Assembly: GCF_029717145.1 (NCBI RefSeq)
Contig: NZ_CP099222.1
Location: forward strand, 4,030,001-4,094,000
Length of the DNA: 64,000 nt
Source: Citrobacter freundii
Lineage (GTDB): Bacteria > Pseudomonadota > Gammaproteobacteria > Enterobacterales > Enterobacteriaceae
Direction of reading: 5' to 3'
Shown here in pieces: positions 49,641 through 58,639 of this stretch. The position numbers were made by a program, and so were the translations under genes. The notes under the pieces were generated by a model that ran no database searches, was not told the DNA's origin, and saw only the letters and a list, made by a program, of their open reading frames with translations. Positions within the stretch are counted from its first letter, which is position 1, and each line of letters opens with the position of its first letter.

Positions 49641-51779
49641 ATGACACCGCATGTGATGAAGCGTGATGGCTGTAAAGTGCCGTTTAAATCAGAGCGCATC
49701 AAAGAAGCCATTCTGCGTGCAGCTAAAGCAGCGGGAGTCGATGACGCAGATTACTGTGCCACCGTCGCAGAAGTCGTTAGCAGCCAGATGAATGAGCGCA
49801 GCCAGGTCGATATCAACGAGATCCAGACAGCGGTGGAAAACCAGCTGATGTCTGGCCCGTACAAACAACTCGCCCGTGCGTACATCGAATATCGCCACGA
49901 CCGTGATATCCAGCGTGAAAAACGTGGCCGCCTGAACCAGGAAATTCGGGGTCTGGTTGAGCAAACCAACTCCGCGCTGCTGAACGAAAACGCCAACAAA
50001 GACAGTAAAGTGATCCCAACCCAGCGCGACCTGCTGGCCGGTATCGTCGCCAAACACTATGCGCGCCAGCACCTGTTGCCGCGTGATGTAGTTCAGGCAC
50101 ACGAGCGCGGTGATATTCACTACCACGATCTCGATTACTCGCCGTTCTTCCCGATGTTTAACTGTATGCTTATCGACCTGAAAGGCATGCTGACGCAGGG
50201 CTTTAAGATGGGTAACGCGGAGATTGAGCCGCCAAAATCCATCTCCACGGCGACCGCAGTCACCGCACAGATTATCGCCCAGGTTGCCAGCCACATTTAC
50301 GGCGGCACCACCATTAACCGTATCGATGAAGTTCTCGCGCCGTTCGTCACCGAGAGCTTTAACAAGCACCGTAAAACCGCAGAAGAGTGGCAGATCCCGG
50401 ATGCCGATGGCTATGCGCATTCCCGTACCGAGAAAGAGTGCTACGACGCATTCCAGTCCCTCGAGTATGAAGTGAACACGCTGCATACCGCCAACGGCCA
50501 GACTCCATTCGTCACCTTTGGCTTTGGCCTGGGGACCAGCTGGGAATCACGATTGATTCAGCAGTCTATTCTGCGCAACCGCATTGCCGGTTTGGGTAAA
50601 AATCGTAAAACCGCCGTGTTCCCGAAACTGGTGTTCGCGATTCGTGACGGTCTGAACCACAAGTTTGGCGATCCGAACTACGACATCAAACAGCTGGCAC
50701 TGGAATGCGCAAGCAAGCGTATGTATCCGGACATCCTGAACTACGATCAGGTCGTAAAAGTGACCGGTTCGTTCAAAACCCCGATGGGCTGTCGCAGTTT
50801 CCTCGGCGTATGGGAAAACGAGAACGGCGAACAGGTTCACGACGGGCGTAACAACCTTGGCGTGATTAGCCTCAACCTGCCGCGTATTGCACTGGAAGCA
50901 CACGGTGATGAAGCCACCTTCTGGAAACTGCTGGACGATCGCCTGGTGCTGGCGCGCAAAGCGCTGATGACCCGTATCGCGCGTCTGGAAGGCGTAAAAG
51001 CGCGCGTGGCGCCAATCCTGTATATGGAAGGTGCCTGCGGCGTGCGTCTGAAAGCCGACGATGATGTGTCTGAAATCTTTAAAAACGGCCGGGCGTCGAT
51101 CTCTCTGGGCTACATCGGTATTCACGAGACCATCAACGCGCTGTTTGGCGAAAAGCATATGTACGACAGCGAGCAGCTTCGCGCCAAAGGCATCGCCATT
51201 GTTGAACGCCTGCGTCAGGCCGTCGATAAATGGAAAGACGAAACCGGCTATGGCTTCAGCCTGTACAGCACGCCAAGTGAAAACCTGTGCGACCGCTTCT
51301 GTCGTTTGGATACCGCCGAGTTTGGCGTAGTGCCGGGCGTGACCGACAAGGGCTACTACACCAACAGCTTCCACCTCGACGTGGAGAAAAAGGTTAACCC
51401 ATACGACAAAATCGATTTCGAAGCACCGTATCCACCGCTGGCGAACGGCGGCTTCATTTGCTACGGCGAGTACCCGAACATTCAGCACAACCTGAAAGCG
51501 CTGGAAGACGTCTGGGATTACAGCTATCAGCACGTGCCGTATTACGGAACCAACACGCCGATCGATGAGTGCTACGAGTGCGGCTTTACCGGTGAATTCG
51601 AATGCACCAGCAAAGGCTTCACCTGCCCGAAATGCGGTAACCACGACGCCGCGCGCGTGTCAGTCACCCGTCGCGTCTGCGGTTATTTAGGCAGCCCGGA
51701 CGCACGTCCGTTTAACGCCGGTAAGCAGGAAGAAGTGAAGCGCCGCGTGAAGCACTTAGGTAACGGGCAGCTCGGTTAA
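49641..51779 (+). CDS. nrdD: anaerobic ribonucleoside-triphosphate reductase NrdD
   Basis: A 712-residue class III ribonucleotide reductase that makes dNTPs without oxygen. It has an N-terminal ATP cone, the (beta/alpha)10 barrel, a zinc site with CYECGF and CPKCG, and the glycyl radical motif RVCGYLG near the C-terminus. I start at 49641 (MTPHVMKRDG) after GGAGTGATC. FNR and NrdR sites lie upstream and the activase nrdG lies downstream. Confidence 0.98.
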   Translation: MTPHVMKRDGCKVPFKSERIKEAILRAAKAAGVDDADYCATVAEVVSSQMNERSQVDINEIQTAVENQLMSGPYKQLARAYIEYRHDRDIQREKRGRLNQEIRGLVEQTNSALLNENANKDSKVIPTQRDLLAGIVAKHYARQHLLPRDVVQAHERGDIHYHDLDYSPFFPMFNCMLIDLKGMLTQGFKMGNAEIEPPKSISTATAVTAQIIAQVASHIYGGTTINRIDEVLAPFVTESFNKHRKTAEEWQIPDADGYAHSRTEKECYDAFQSLEYEVNTLHTANGQTPFVTFGFGLGTSWESRLIQQSILRNRIAGLGKNRKTAVFPKLVFAIRDGLNHKFGDPNYDIKQLALECASKRMYPDILNYDQVVKVTGSFKTPMGCRSFLGVWENENGEQVHDGRNNLGVISLNLPRIALEAHGDEATFWKLLDDRLVLARKALMTRIARLEGVKARVAPILYMEGACGVRLKADDDVSEIFKNGRASISLGYIGIHETINALFGEKHMYDSEQLRAKGIAIVERLRQAVDKWKDETGYGFSLYSTPSENLCDRFCRLDTAEFGVVPGVTDKGYYTNSFHLDVEKKVNPYDKIDFEAPYPPLANGGFICYGEYPNIQHNLKALEDVWDYSYQHVPYYGTNTPIDECYECGFTGEFECTSKGFTCPKCGNHDAARVSVTRRVCGYLGSPDARPFNAGKQEEVKRRVKHLGNGQLG

Positions 51780-51797
51780 TTTCCGTTTGCAAAGACC

Positions 51798-51880
51798 GTA
51801 GGCCTGATAAGACGTAATCGCGTCGCCATCAGGCATCACAATGTTGCCGGATGGCGGTGCAAGCACCTTATCCGGCCTAC
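51798..51880. repeat. REP/BIME pair
   Basis: GTAGGCCTGATAAGACG...GCCATCAGGC and TTGCCGGATGGCGGTGC...TTATCCGGCCTAC, within the nrdD-nrdG gap of one operon. Confidence 0.85.
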
Positions 51881-51900
51881 ATTCTTTCTGGACATCCTCT

Positions 51901-52365
51901 ATGCGATATCATCAATACTACCCCGTCGACATCGTCAACGGCCCTGGTACGCGCTGCACCCTGTTTGTGTCTGGATGCGTGCATGAATGCCCAGGCTGCT
52001 ATAACAAAAGCACCTGGCGGCTGAACTCCGGCGAGCCGTTTACCAAAGAGATGGAAGATAAGATCATTGCCGATCTCAACGATACGCGGATCCCTCGCCA
52101 GGGGATCTCACTGTCCGGCGGCGATCCGCTACATCCGCAAAACGTGCCGGATATCCTGAAACTGGTGCAACGCATTCACGCTGAGTGTCCGGGGAAAGAC
52201 ATCTGGGTATGGACCGGCTACAAGCTTGATGAACTCAACGCCGCGCAAATGCAGGTGGTGGATCTCATCAACGTGCTGGTCGATGGCAAATTTGTGCAGG
52301 ATCTGAAAGACCCGGCGCTGATCTGGCGCGGCAGCAGCAACCAGGTGGTACATCACTTACGATGA
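51901..52365 (+). CDS. nrdG: anaerobic RNR activating protein NrdG
   Basis: A 154-residue radical SAM enzyme that installs the glycyl radical on NrdD. The cluster cysteines are Cys26, Cys30 and Cys33 in CVHECPGC, and SGGDP binds SAM. I start at 51901 (MRYHQYYPVD); the upstream frame runs through a REP element. It converges on the relE-like gene with only 3 bases between the stop codons. Confidence 0.96.
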   Translation: MRYHQYYPVDIVNGPGTRCTLFVSGCVHECPGCYNKSTWRLNSGEPFTKEMEDKIIADLNDTRIPRQGISLSGGDPLHPQNVPDILKLVQRIHAECPGKDIWVWTGYKLDELNAAQMQVVDLINVLVDGKFVQDLKDPALIWRGSSNQVVHHLR

Positions 52366-52368
52366 TCG

Positions 52369-52653
52369 CTAAAGCCGTTTGTTTGCATCGTGATAGACGG
52401 CTGAATGTTCTCGCTTGCCTACCGCGACAACAAACACAATCACAACTTCATCCCGAACCTGGTACACCAGACGATAGCCGGACGATTTAAGCTTAATTTT
52501 ATAGCAGTCAGGAAGACCGTTTAAACGGGCAGAGTCAATTCTGGGGTTCAATAGCACATCAGCCAACTTTTTCTTAAGCTGAGCCTTCACTGTATCGCCC
52601 AGCTTATGCCACTCTTTTAAGGCCCTCGGGTCGAATTCCAGTTCATAAGTCAT
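52369..52653 (-). CDS. relE: RelE-family mRNA interferase toxin
   Basis: A 94-residue basic toxin that cleaves mRNA in the ribosomal A site when free. DPRALKEWHKLGDTVKAQLKKKL, CYKIKLKSSGYRLVYQV and the C-terminal VGKREHSAVY carry the lysine and arginine residues of E. coli RelE and are close to it. It overlaps the antitoxin gene by 11 bases. Likely a functional relBE paralogue at a non-E. coli location. Confidence 0.9.
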   Translation of the reverse strand: MTYELEFDPRALKEWHKLGDTVKAQLKKKLADVLLNPRIDSARLNGLPDCYKIKLKSSGYRLVYQVRDEVVIVFVVAVGKREHSAVYHDANKRL

Positions 52654-52885
52654 CCAGACTAACCTTGATTCCCTTTTGCGGACTAGACAGCCTCTCCCGA
52701 ACTGTCTGAATCAGTGCATCTTCACTATCGCTAAGAGTGACGGTTTTCACTGGCATGCGCCCCGTTTCTGCGACGTACTGGAACAGTAATCGCACGGCTT
52801 CCGTTGGAGTAATGTTCAGTTTATCCAGCACGGCATAAGCCTCATTTTTGAGTTTGTCATCCAGACGGACGTTCAGCGTGGCCAT
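52643..52885 (-). CDS. relB: RelB-family antitoxin
   Basis: An 80-residue antitoxin with an N-terminal ribbon-helix-helix (TLNVRLDDKLKNEAYAVLDKLNITPTEAVRLL) and a C-terminal toxin-binding tail. GGAGG precedes the ATG. The operator repeats lie directly upstream, so it should autorepress with the toxin. Confidence 0.9.
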   Translation of the reverse strand: MATLNVRLDDKLKNEAYAVLDKLNITPTEAVRLLFQYVAETGRMPVKTVTLSDSEDALIQTVRERLSSPQKGIKVSLDDL

Positions 52886-52909
52886 TATGCCTCCGGTAGA
52901 ATCGAATGT

Positions 52910-52940
52910 GTAATGCAGTTTAGCATTACATTCGCATTAC
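52910..52940 (-). promoter_or_regulatory. operator of the relBE-type pair
   Basis: GTAATGC-AGTTTA-GCATTAC (52910-52929) is a perfect inverted repeat, with a third half-site GCATTAC at 52934-52940, 25 bases before relB. Confidence 0.7.
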
Positions 52941-52962
52941 ATCGAATTATGGATAACACCTC

Positions 52963-54876
52963 TCAAAAACGACTGACGCACTCCATGGCAACCGTTTTGA
53001 ACTCGGTAAAATTCTGACACGCACAGAGCCGCGTCATAGCGCGTTCACGCAGGAAGGTGACGAAAATATCGTAGATGGCCATCGCTTCTTCATACTCGCT
53101 TTTACTAATGGCCAGCAAGAAGATCACGTGGGCGGTTTCGTCTCCCCAGGCGATGCCCTGCGGGGCGAGCACCGTATAGACCACCGTTTTTTTAGCCAGC
53201 AAACCGAGGGAGTGCGGCAGGGCAATACTGTCACCCAGCAGGGTGCTGACGATGGCCTCGCGCTCAACGACGGAGTCGAGAAACCCCGCATCGACAAAGC
53301 CTTCATCGTGCAGCTGGCCGCATAACGTGTTGAACAGCGTCTGTTGATCCATCGGTTCGTCAATAATGCGAAAATGGGCGGCGTCGAAGAATTTGTTCAG
53401 CATCCACGGGCGGGTGCGATCCACCAGCACCAGCTTACCAATTTGCTCCAGCTGATAATCAGTGGGGAACGGGGCGATCATCACCACGGGCTTATCTTTT
53501 TCATTTATTCGTGCGGTAGAAATCACGAAGTCTTCGCTGATGGCGTCCCGTTGTTCGTAGTCGCGCAGCGTCACGGTGCCGACAATCTCAATCTGCGGAT
53601 ATTTACGCGCCAGCACCGCTTCAATCATTCGCGCCATGGCGTTTCCTGCGTCACAAACCAACAGCACACGAGGCTGTCGCTGGTAACCGATGTTGTAACT
53701 ACGTTCCAGCCCAACACCAATGTGCAGCACGAGGAAGCCAATCTCATTTTCGCTAATGGTATACGGGGTGTATTTCCCCCACCCCGACACGGCGGCCAGC
53801 GTCATATCCCATGCCATCGGATAGTGCTGTTTAATATTTTCCAGCAGCGGATTGGGGATCATGATCTGGTAGCGTACCCGGGTGATCATGGTCTTAATAT
53901 GAGTCAGTAGATCGGCATGCAGTTGCCGATCGTTCATCAGGTTGTAATTGTACTGCGTGTTGATAAAACGCAGGATGTAATTGACCAGCGCTTCGTCATC
54001 ATCGGCGTTAATCGCGCTGGGGGCGATATCCTGCACCTGACGGGCGGCGATATGTACCTTCAGCCAGTTCTCCTCAAACACGGAGAGTGGTTTGTCTGCC
54101 AGTTGGTGCAGGACTGAAGCAATTTCCCGCGTCGCCAGGCACACCTCATGTTTCACCTCTTCTGCGGTAAATTCCGGCAGCGGATAGCCCTCGCTAATCC
54201 GGCGTACCGCCACCGCACAATATAAGCGCAGAAAGAGTTCACCTTCGTCGGTCAGGCGAATATGAAAGCGGGTAAAAATATCCTGTAAAACCGGCTGCAG
54301 CTGTTGCGGGACGCCCTCATTGAGCGCCTCTTCCATCACCAGCGGATGGGCCGGGTCCTGCTGCGCCAGCGTCCACAGAAGATCAGTCAAACAGGCGCGG
54401 ATCGCCATCTCACTGCCAAACAGCTTCATCCCATGTCGGGGGCGCGTTTCCAGCGTCAGTCGATAGCGTTGCAGGTGCTCACGCACGTCTGCCATGTCGT
54501 TTTGCAGCGTCGCCCGGCTGATGAACCATTCATCAGCTAAATCTTCCAGCTTCAGCGAAAAAGCCGATGTCAGAAAACGAACCACCAGCCAGTGTACCCG
54601 CTCCTGGCTGGTACGCGGAATGCGCAGCAACCGCTCGGGCTGCTGCGTTTGTAATGTCTGGTAGCGTGCCGGATCGTCAATTTTCAACTGATAACCGTTG
54701 CCCCGGCTAAGGACAAACTGCGCGCCATACGGGGTGAGAAGCGTGTTCAGCGCGGTAATATCCGCCCTGACCGTGCGTGTGGAAACCGACAACCGCTGCG
54801 CCAGCTCATCCTGCGGCAGCGCCTCGCTTTGCAGCATGCCAAACAGCTGCGCTAAACGTTGGTTGGGGAATCGCAC
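52963..54876 (-). CDS. BglG/LicR-type regulator with PRD and PTS domains
   Basis: A 637-residue regulator. It has an HTH_11 domain (residues about 5-60: LPQDELAQRLSVSTRTVRADI), a second HTH-like region (about 85-165), two PRD domains (about 190-400), an EIIB-like domain with the cysteine VLLVCDAGNA (about 410-500) and a C-terminal EIIA-like domain with SIALPHSLGL. This is the LicR/MtlR activator layout, controlled by PTS phosphorylation, and not an RNA-binding antiterminator. The start is GTG, with AGGA 8 bases upstream. It is the last gene of the operon, 21 bases after the aldolase gene. Confidence 0.88.
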   Translation of the reverse strand: MRFPNQRLAQLFGMLQSEALPQDELAQRLSVSTRTVRADITALNTLLTPYGAQFVLSRGNGYQLKIDDPARYQTLQTQQPERLLRIPRTSQERVHWLVVRFLTSAFSLKLEDLADEWFISRATLQNDMADVREHLQRYRLTLETRPRHGMKLFGSEMAIRACLTDLLWTLAQQDPAHPLVMEEALNEGVPQQLQPVLQDIFTRFHIRLTDEGELFLRLYCAVAVRRISEGYPLPEFTAEEVKHEVCLATREIASVLHQLADKPLSVFEENWLKVHIAARQVQDIAPSAINADDDEALVNYILRFINTQYNYNLMNDRQLHADLLTHIKTMITRVRYQIMIPNPLLENIKQHYPMAWDMTLAAVSGWGKYTPYTISENEIGFLVLHIGVGLERSYNIGYQRQPRVLLVCDAGNAMARMIEAVLARKYPQIEIVGTVTLRDYEQRDAISEDFVISTARINEKDKPVVMIAPFPTDYQLEQIGKLVLVDRTRPWMLNKFFDAAHFRIIDEPMDQQTLFNTLCGQLHDEGFVDAGFLDSVVEREAIVSTLLGDSIALPHSLGLLAKKTVVYTVLAPQGIAWGDETAHVIFLLAISKSEYEEAMAIYDIFVTFLRERAMTRLCACQNFTEFKTVAMECVSRF

Positions 54877-54897
54877 GTCAGTTTCCTCACTAGTCAG

Positions 54898-55638
54898 TTA
54901 ACCTACGCAGGCCCGGGTCATTGCCAACAGCTGGCGCACATCGTCAGGCCGGGTGTTGCCGCTCACCTTATCAATAATAGAACTATAAATGTGAGGAATG
55001 ATTTTGCTCACGCCGGCATCAAGGGCAATCTGCAGAATCTCAGTAAAGTTGTCCAGGTCGATACCGCCCGTAGGCTCCAGCCAGAAGTCATGCCGGGCGC
55101 AGGCTTCAGCCACCGCCTGATATTCGTCGCGGCATTGCAGACCACCCATCGGAAAGTATTTAATCGAGCTGCCGCCCATGTCTTTCAGCAGTGCAATGGC
55201 GGTTGCCACCGGTACCACGCCATCTGCTGACTGGCTGCTGAGCGGGCCGGTGGAGATCTTCACCCAACCCGGCGTACCGGTTGGCGAAACCAGACCGTTG
55301 ACCACCGTTTGAGATTGCCCCAGCAGCGCCCGACTGGTCGCCACGCCGGTAAACACCTGATTGACGTGCTGCGGCTGCACCTGACGGGAAATTTCACTGA
55401 CCATCGCCGACTGGTTCGGATCGCCCGCCCCGAGACCAACGGACAGCGCATTGTCGATAAGCGCCGCGTATTCGCGCATATCTGCCACCGCGCTTTCAAC
55501 GCTCGGGTAATTTTTGGACAACACGCCGACCAGCACATGGCCTTCGGCCGCCGCGTAAATATCACTGGCGTTCTCTTTTGACCCCGCCAGCACGTTCAGG
55601 CAGACGCGATTGCGATAAAAGTTAGGCGTCAGTTTCAT
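54898..55638 (-). CDS. dgaF: DgaF-like 2-dehydro-3-deoxyphosphogluconate aldolase
   Basis: A 246-residue aldolase of the DgaF family that splits 2-keto-3-deoxy-6-phosphogluconate to pyruvate and glyceraldehyde-3-phosphate. It starts MKLTPNFYRNRVCLNVLAGS and contains TGTPGWVKISTGPLSS and SIKYFPMGGLQCRDEY, recognised from Salmonella DgaF. The start overlaps the dgaE stop (ATGA). The Salmonella dga operon pairs it with a mannose-type PTS, which is not present here. Confidence 0.82.
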   Translation of the reverse strand: MKLTPNFYRNRVCLNVLAGSKENASDIYAAAEGHVLVGVLSKNYPSVESAVADMREYAALIDNALSVGLGAGDPNQSAMVSEISRQVQPQHVNQVFTGVATSRALLGQSQTVVNGLVSPTGTPGWVKISTGPLSSQSADGVVPVATAIALLKDMGGSSIKYFPMGGLQCRDEYQAVAEACARHDFWLEPTGGIDLDNFTEILQIALDAGVSKIIPHIYSSIIDKVSGNTRPDDVRQLLAMTRACVG

Positions 55639-56753
55639 GCTTTTTTCTCCTGCCCGGTCACGTCCGCAATACGACGCGCCACTATCTCCAGCTGCGCGCG
55701 GTCTACACTGCGCACGTCCGCTTCAATAATACCTTCGTTGGCTTTGTAGCCGCGGAAGTAGATCGCATACTCGCCCTGCTTAAGCGCCTCAACCAGCTCG
55801 CCGGTGGCGATCCCGGTTACCGCTTCGTCAAACTTAATTTCGGTACGTGCAATGTCGCGCCCTGCGCTGTCCCACACCACGCGCGCACTGACGCCATTGA
55901 AGGTATTCAGCGTATTAATAAACGGCGTCATTTTTTCGACCATCTCCGCGCCGCTCTCTTTCTGCGCGCTGAGGTACAGTTCGATGGCGCAGGTCAGCCC
56001 GAGAATGCCCTCTTTGCCGACCTTCATCGCCCGGCCAATGCCCGCCGTCTGGCGTTTCACCCACTCCACATATTGTGTTTTACCAATCACCAGGCCGCTG
56101 GTTGGCCCTTCGATCGCCTTGGCGCCGCTGTAAATCACCAGGTCCGCACCGACACGGTAGTAGCACTGCAAATCTTCTTCCGCCGCTGCATCCACAATCA
56201 GCGGCAGATTATGCGTACGTGCGACCACGGCGGCCTGCTCTACGCTGAGCATGCTTTTTTGTACGCAGTGGTGCGATTTGATATACAGAATGGCCGCTGT
56301 GCGCGGCGAGATGGCGGCTGTCAGCTGCGCCGCCGAGCATTCATTGGCGTAGCCGGCCTCGACTAACTTGCCACCGCCAAGCGCCACCATGCTGCCAACC
56401 GGTGCGCCAAAGTTGACGTTATGGCCGCGAGGCAGCACGATTTCGTTGTTGTCGATTGGTGTGGCGTGCAGGTTTTCCAGCAGCCAGTCGCTGTCTTTTA
56501 CCAGCACAGCCGCCACTGACAGGGCAATCCCCGCCGAGGCACAGGACACCACCGTGGCGCCTTCCACCTCGAGCAACTTCGCGATGTAGTCTCCGGTTTT
56601 ATTGACCAGATCTTTCATTTCGAAGTACTGATTCATCCCCGCCATCGCAGCCTGTACCACTTCGGGTCGCGGCGTAGAGACCCCAAGCGCCGTCATGCGC
56701 CCAGAGGTATTAATAACCTGTTTTAAATGGTATTTCTCAAAAATCGAAGGCAT
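55635..56753 (-). CDS. dgaE: DgaE-like PLP-dependent D-glucosaminate-6-phosphate ammonia-lyase
   Basis: A 372-residue fold-type I PLP enzyme of the SelA-like group. The PLP lysine is Lys212 in YSGAKAIEGPTSG, with Asp188 in IVDAAAEED. In Salmonella DgaE converts D-glucosaminate-6-phosphate to 2-keto-3-deoxy-6-phosphogluconate plus ammonia. It overlaps the amidohydrolase stop by 17 bases and the aldolase start by 4, showing tight coupling. The true substrate in this operon may differ. Confidence 0.82.
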   Translation of the reverse strand: MPSIFEKYHLKQVINTSGRMTALGVSTPRPEVVQAAMAGMNQYFEMKDLVNKTGDYIAKLLEVEGATVVSCASAGIALSVAAVLVKDSDWLLENLHATPIDNNEIVLPRGHNVNFGAPVGSMVALGGGKLVEAGYANECSAAQLTAAISPRTAAILYIKSHHCVQKSMLSVEQAAVVARTHNLPLIVDAAAEEDLQCYYRVGADLVIYSGAKAIEGPTSGLVIGKTQYVEWVKRQTAGIGRAMKVGKEGILGLTCAIELYLSAQKESGAEMVEKMTPFINTLNTFNGVSARVVWDSAGRDIARTEIKFDEAVTGIATGELVEALKQGEYAIYFRGYKANEGIIEADVRSVDRAQLEIVARRIADVTGQEKKA

Positions 56754-57870
56754 GTTCCGCGCTCCCTTGTTCGGTCATATAGCCCTTGCCCGCACGTATT
56801 GCGGCAAGCGGTACCAGCAGTTGTTCAGCCTGCAGGCTGTCGTTTTCGGCATCGACCAGCACGGCAGGCTGGCGCTTCAGCGTAAAGAGGGTGAGATCGG
56901 CATCCAGACCGACCTGAAGTCGGCCTTTATTTTTCAGGCGCAGGCCGTCGGCGGCACTGGCGGTCACGCACTCAATGACCTGCGGGAGCGACATACCGAT
57001 GGCGAGAAATTTCGACATTACGTTGGCCAATGAATGCACCGGGCCGCTGATGCGGTTGCGGCAGTAAATATCTGAGCTGATGGTGTGCGGCACAATGCCT
57101 AAGCTGATGGCGCGTTTCGCCACCGCAAAGCTCAGACTGGCGGTACCGTGTCCGACATCGAGGCGCACGCCGCGCGAAATCGCCCGCGTTACCGAGGCCC
57201 GTAATTCGCCTTCTGGCGTCAGAATACGGTTCGGTTTGCCGTTATAGCAGTGGGTAATAATGTCGCCCGCTGTCAGGCGTTCGGCTACCTCATCCAGATC
57301 CGGCGGGTTGTTACCGATGTGCACCATTAGCGGCAAGTCACCATTCTGCGCTTGCATCGCTTTGGCGTGGTCCAGCGGGGTAATGCCATTTTTACCGACC
57401 ACGCTGCTGCTCATTCGCACCTTCAGGCCGACAATAAAATCCGGGTGACGTTGCACCGCCTGCTTCACCGCGTCAGCATCGATATTAGCCATATTGGCCA
57501 GCTCGTTTTGCGCAATCAGCCCCACGCGGGAAATATTCAGCAAGGCATAAACATCGGTGGTCGCTTCGCGGGTTAAGGTATAGAAATCATCAATATCATC
57601 AGCGCCGGTGCTACCGGCATCCACCACCGTGGTGACGCCGGTGGCAATCCCGATGCTGTCGGGCTGGTCATGATAAATCGGGGATTTCGGGTAGCAGTGG
57701 ACGTGAGAATCAATCCACCCGGCGCTGACGTAGCACTCACCGCGTAAATCGACGGTTTTCACCGCCGGATCGGTTATCTCGCCCAGCGCCGCAATTTTGC
57801 CGTCCTTGACCGCAATATCGCTCACCGTATCGTCTACCAGACGCGCATGGCGCAGGAGTAAATCAAACAT
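56737..57870 (-). CDS. amidohydrolase/deacetylase-family metallohydrolase
   Basis: A 377-residue amidohydrolase-superfamily enzyme. The metal site is DSHVHCY (His56, His58), a likely carboxylated Lys150 (GLKVRMSSS), His184 (VHIGN), His207 (ITHCYNG) and Asp238 (DVGHG). Members of this group (Atu3266, EF0837) are annotated as deacetylases and often sit beside SelA-like lyases. I take ATG 57870, 6 bases from AGGAG; the preceding codon is GTG. In context it may remove an N-acyl group before DgaE acts; that is inference. Confidence 0.78.
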   Translation of the reverse strand: MFDLLLRHARLVDDTVSDIAVKDGKIAALGEITDPAVKTVDLRGECYVSAGWIDSHVHCYPKSPIYHDQPDSIGIATGVTTVVDAGSTGADDIDDFYTLTREATTDVYALLNISRVGLIAQNELANMANIDADAVKQAVQRHPDFIVGLKVRMSSSVVGKNGITPLDHAKAMQAQNGDLPLMVHIGNNPPDLDEVAERLTAGDIITHCYNGKPNRILTPEGELRASVTRAISRGVRLDVGHGTASLSFAVAKRAISLGIVPHTISSDIYCRNRISGPVHSLANVMSKFLAIGMSLPQVIECVTASAADGLRLKNKGRLQVGLDADLTLFTLKRQPAVLVDAENDSLQAEQLLVPLAAIRAGKGYMTEQGSAEHAFDF

Positions 57871-57900
57871 CACACTCTCCTGTAGAAAGAGGAAATCGGT

Positions 57901-57981
57901 TGCCGGATGGCGACATAAATGTCTTATCCGGCCTACAACGAGTACGATGCTGTAGACCTGATAAGCGCAGCGCCATCAGGC
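57901..57981. repeat. REP/BIME pair inside the operon
   Basis: TGCCGGATGGCGACATAAATG...TTATCCGGCCTAC and TAGACCTGATAAGCGCAGCGCCATCAGGC in the 113-base gap between the DUF4310 and amidohydrolase genes. It divides the transport half from the enzyme half of the operon. Confidence 0.85.
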
Positions 57982-57983
57982 AA

Positions 57984-58628
57984 TTAGCTAATCGCAATCG
58001 GGAAGATGGAACCGAGGATCATGGCCCCAAGGATCGCACCGCCGGTGATCGGTTTCTGCCACAGGTAAAACAGCAGCGCCCCGGCCAGAGAACCGACGCC
58101 GATAGGGATGGAAGCCGTCATCGCGCTGAGGATGATCAGCGGTCCAAGGAAGCGACCTGAGGCGTTACCGGCTCCCATCATCACGTCCGCCCCGTAGGTC
58201 GAATCGCTCTGATTGATGGTGAACTTACGCGCCAGAATGATGATGTAGCCAATTGCCAGGCCAATCACCAGACCGGTGACCAGCGAGGCAGCAAAGTTAG
58301 CGACCGGGAAAATAATGCCAGCCCCCAGCAGCAGTGCCGGCACGCCCAAACCAACGCCGGTCTGGATGGCCCCGCCGATGTCCAGGATCCCCACCAGCGA
58401 ACCTTCAATAATGCGGGCAAACAGGAAGCTCGCACCAAACGCCGCTACCGCCCCGTAAGAACCGGTGTCCATTCCCGCTTTCAGCATTGCCACAAAGGCC
58501 ACTTCGTTAAACGCACCGATGCCATACAGGTAGTACATGTGCGTGCCGGCAAAGACGCCGGAGGAGAGCAGGCCCACGAAGATCGGGAACGACCAGTCGG
58601 CGAACCAAAAACCTTTATTCTGTTCCAT
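57984..58628 (-). CDS. DUF4310 membrane protein, putative transporter subunit
   Basis: A 214-residue very hydrophobic protein with about six or seven helices and glycine-rich stretches (LVGILDIGGAIQTGVGLGVPALLLGAGIIFP). I recognise the DUF4310 family, always seen with DUF4311, DUF4312 and SFCGS genes. No catalytic or ATP-binding motif. It is 11 bases after DUF4311. Most likely one half of a membrane carrier; there is no biochemical evidence that I know of. Confidence 0.75.
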   Translation of the reverse strand: MEQNKGFWFADWSFPIFVGLLSSGVFAGTHMYYLYGIGAFNEVAFVAMLKAGMDTGSYGAVAAFGASFLFARIIEGSLVGILDIGGAIQTGVGLGVPALLLGAGIIFPVANFAASLVTGLVIGLAIGYIIILARKFTINQSDSTYGADVMMGAGNASGRFLGPLIILSAMTASIPIGVGSLAGALLFYLWQKPITGGAILGAMILGSIFPIAIS

Positions 58629-58639
58629 TGTGGCCTCCG

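Noticed and set aside
50547..51644. 365-codon open frame on the minus strand
   Set aside because: It lies wholly inside nrdD on the opposite strand, has no plausible start site and the nrdD protein is conserved throughout; a GC-skew shadow.
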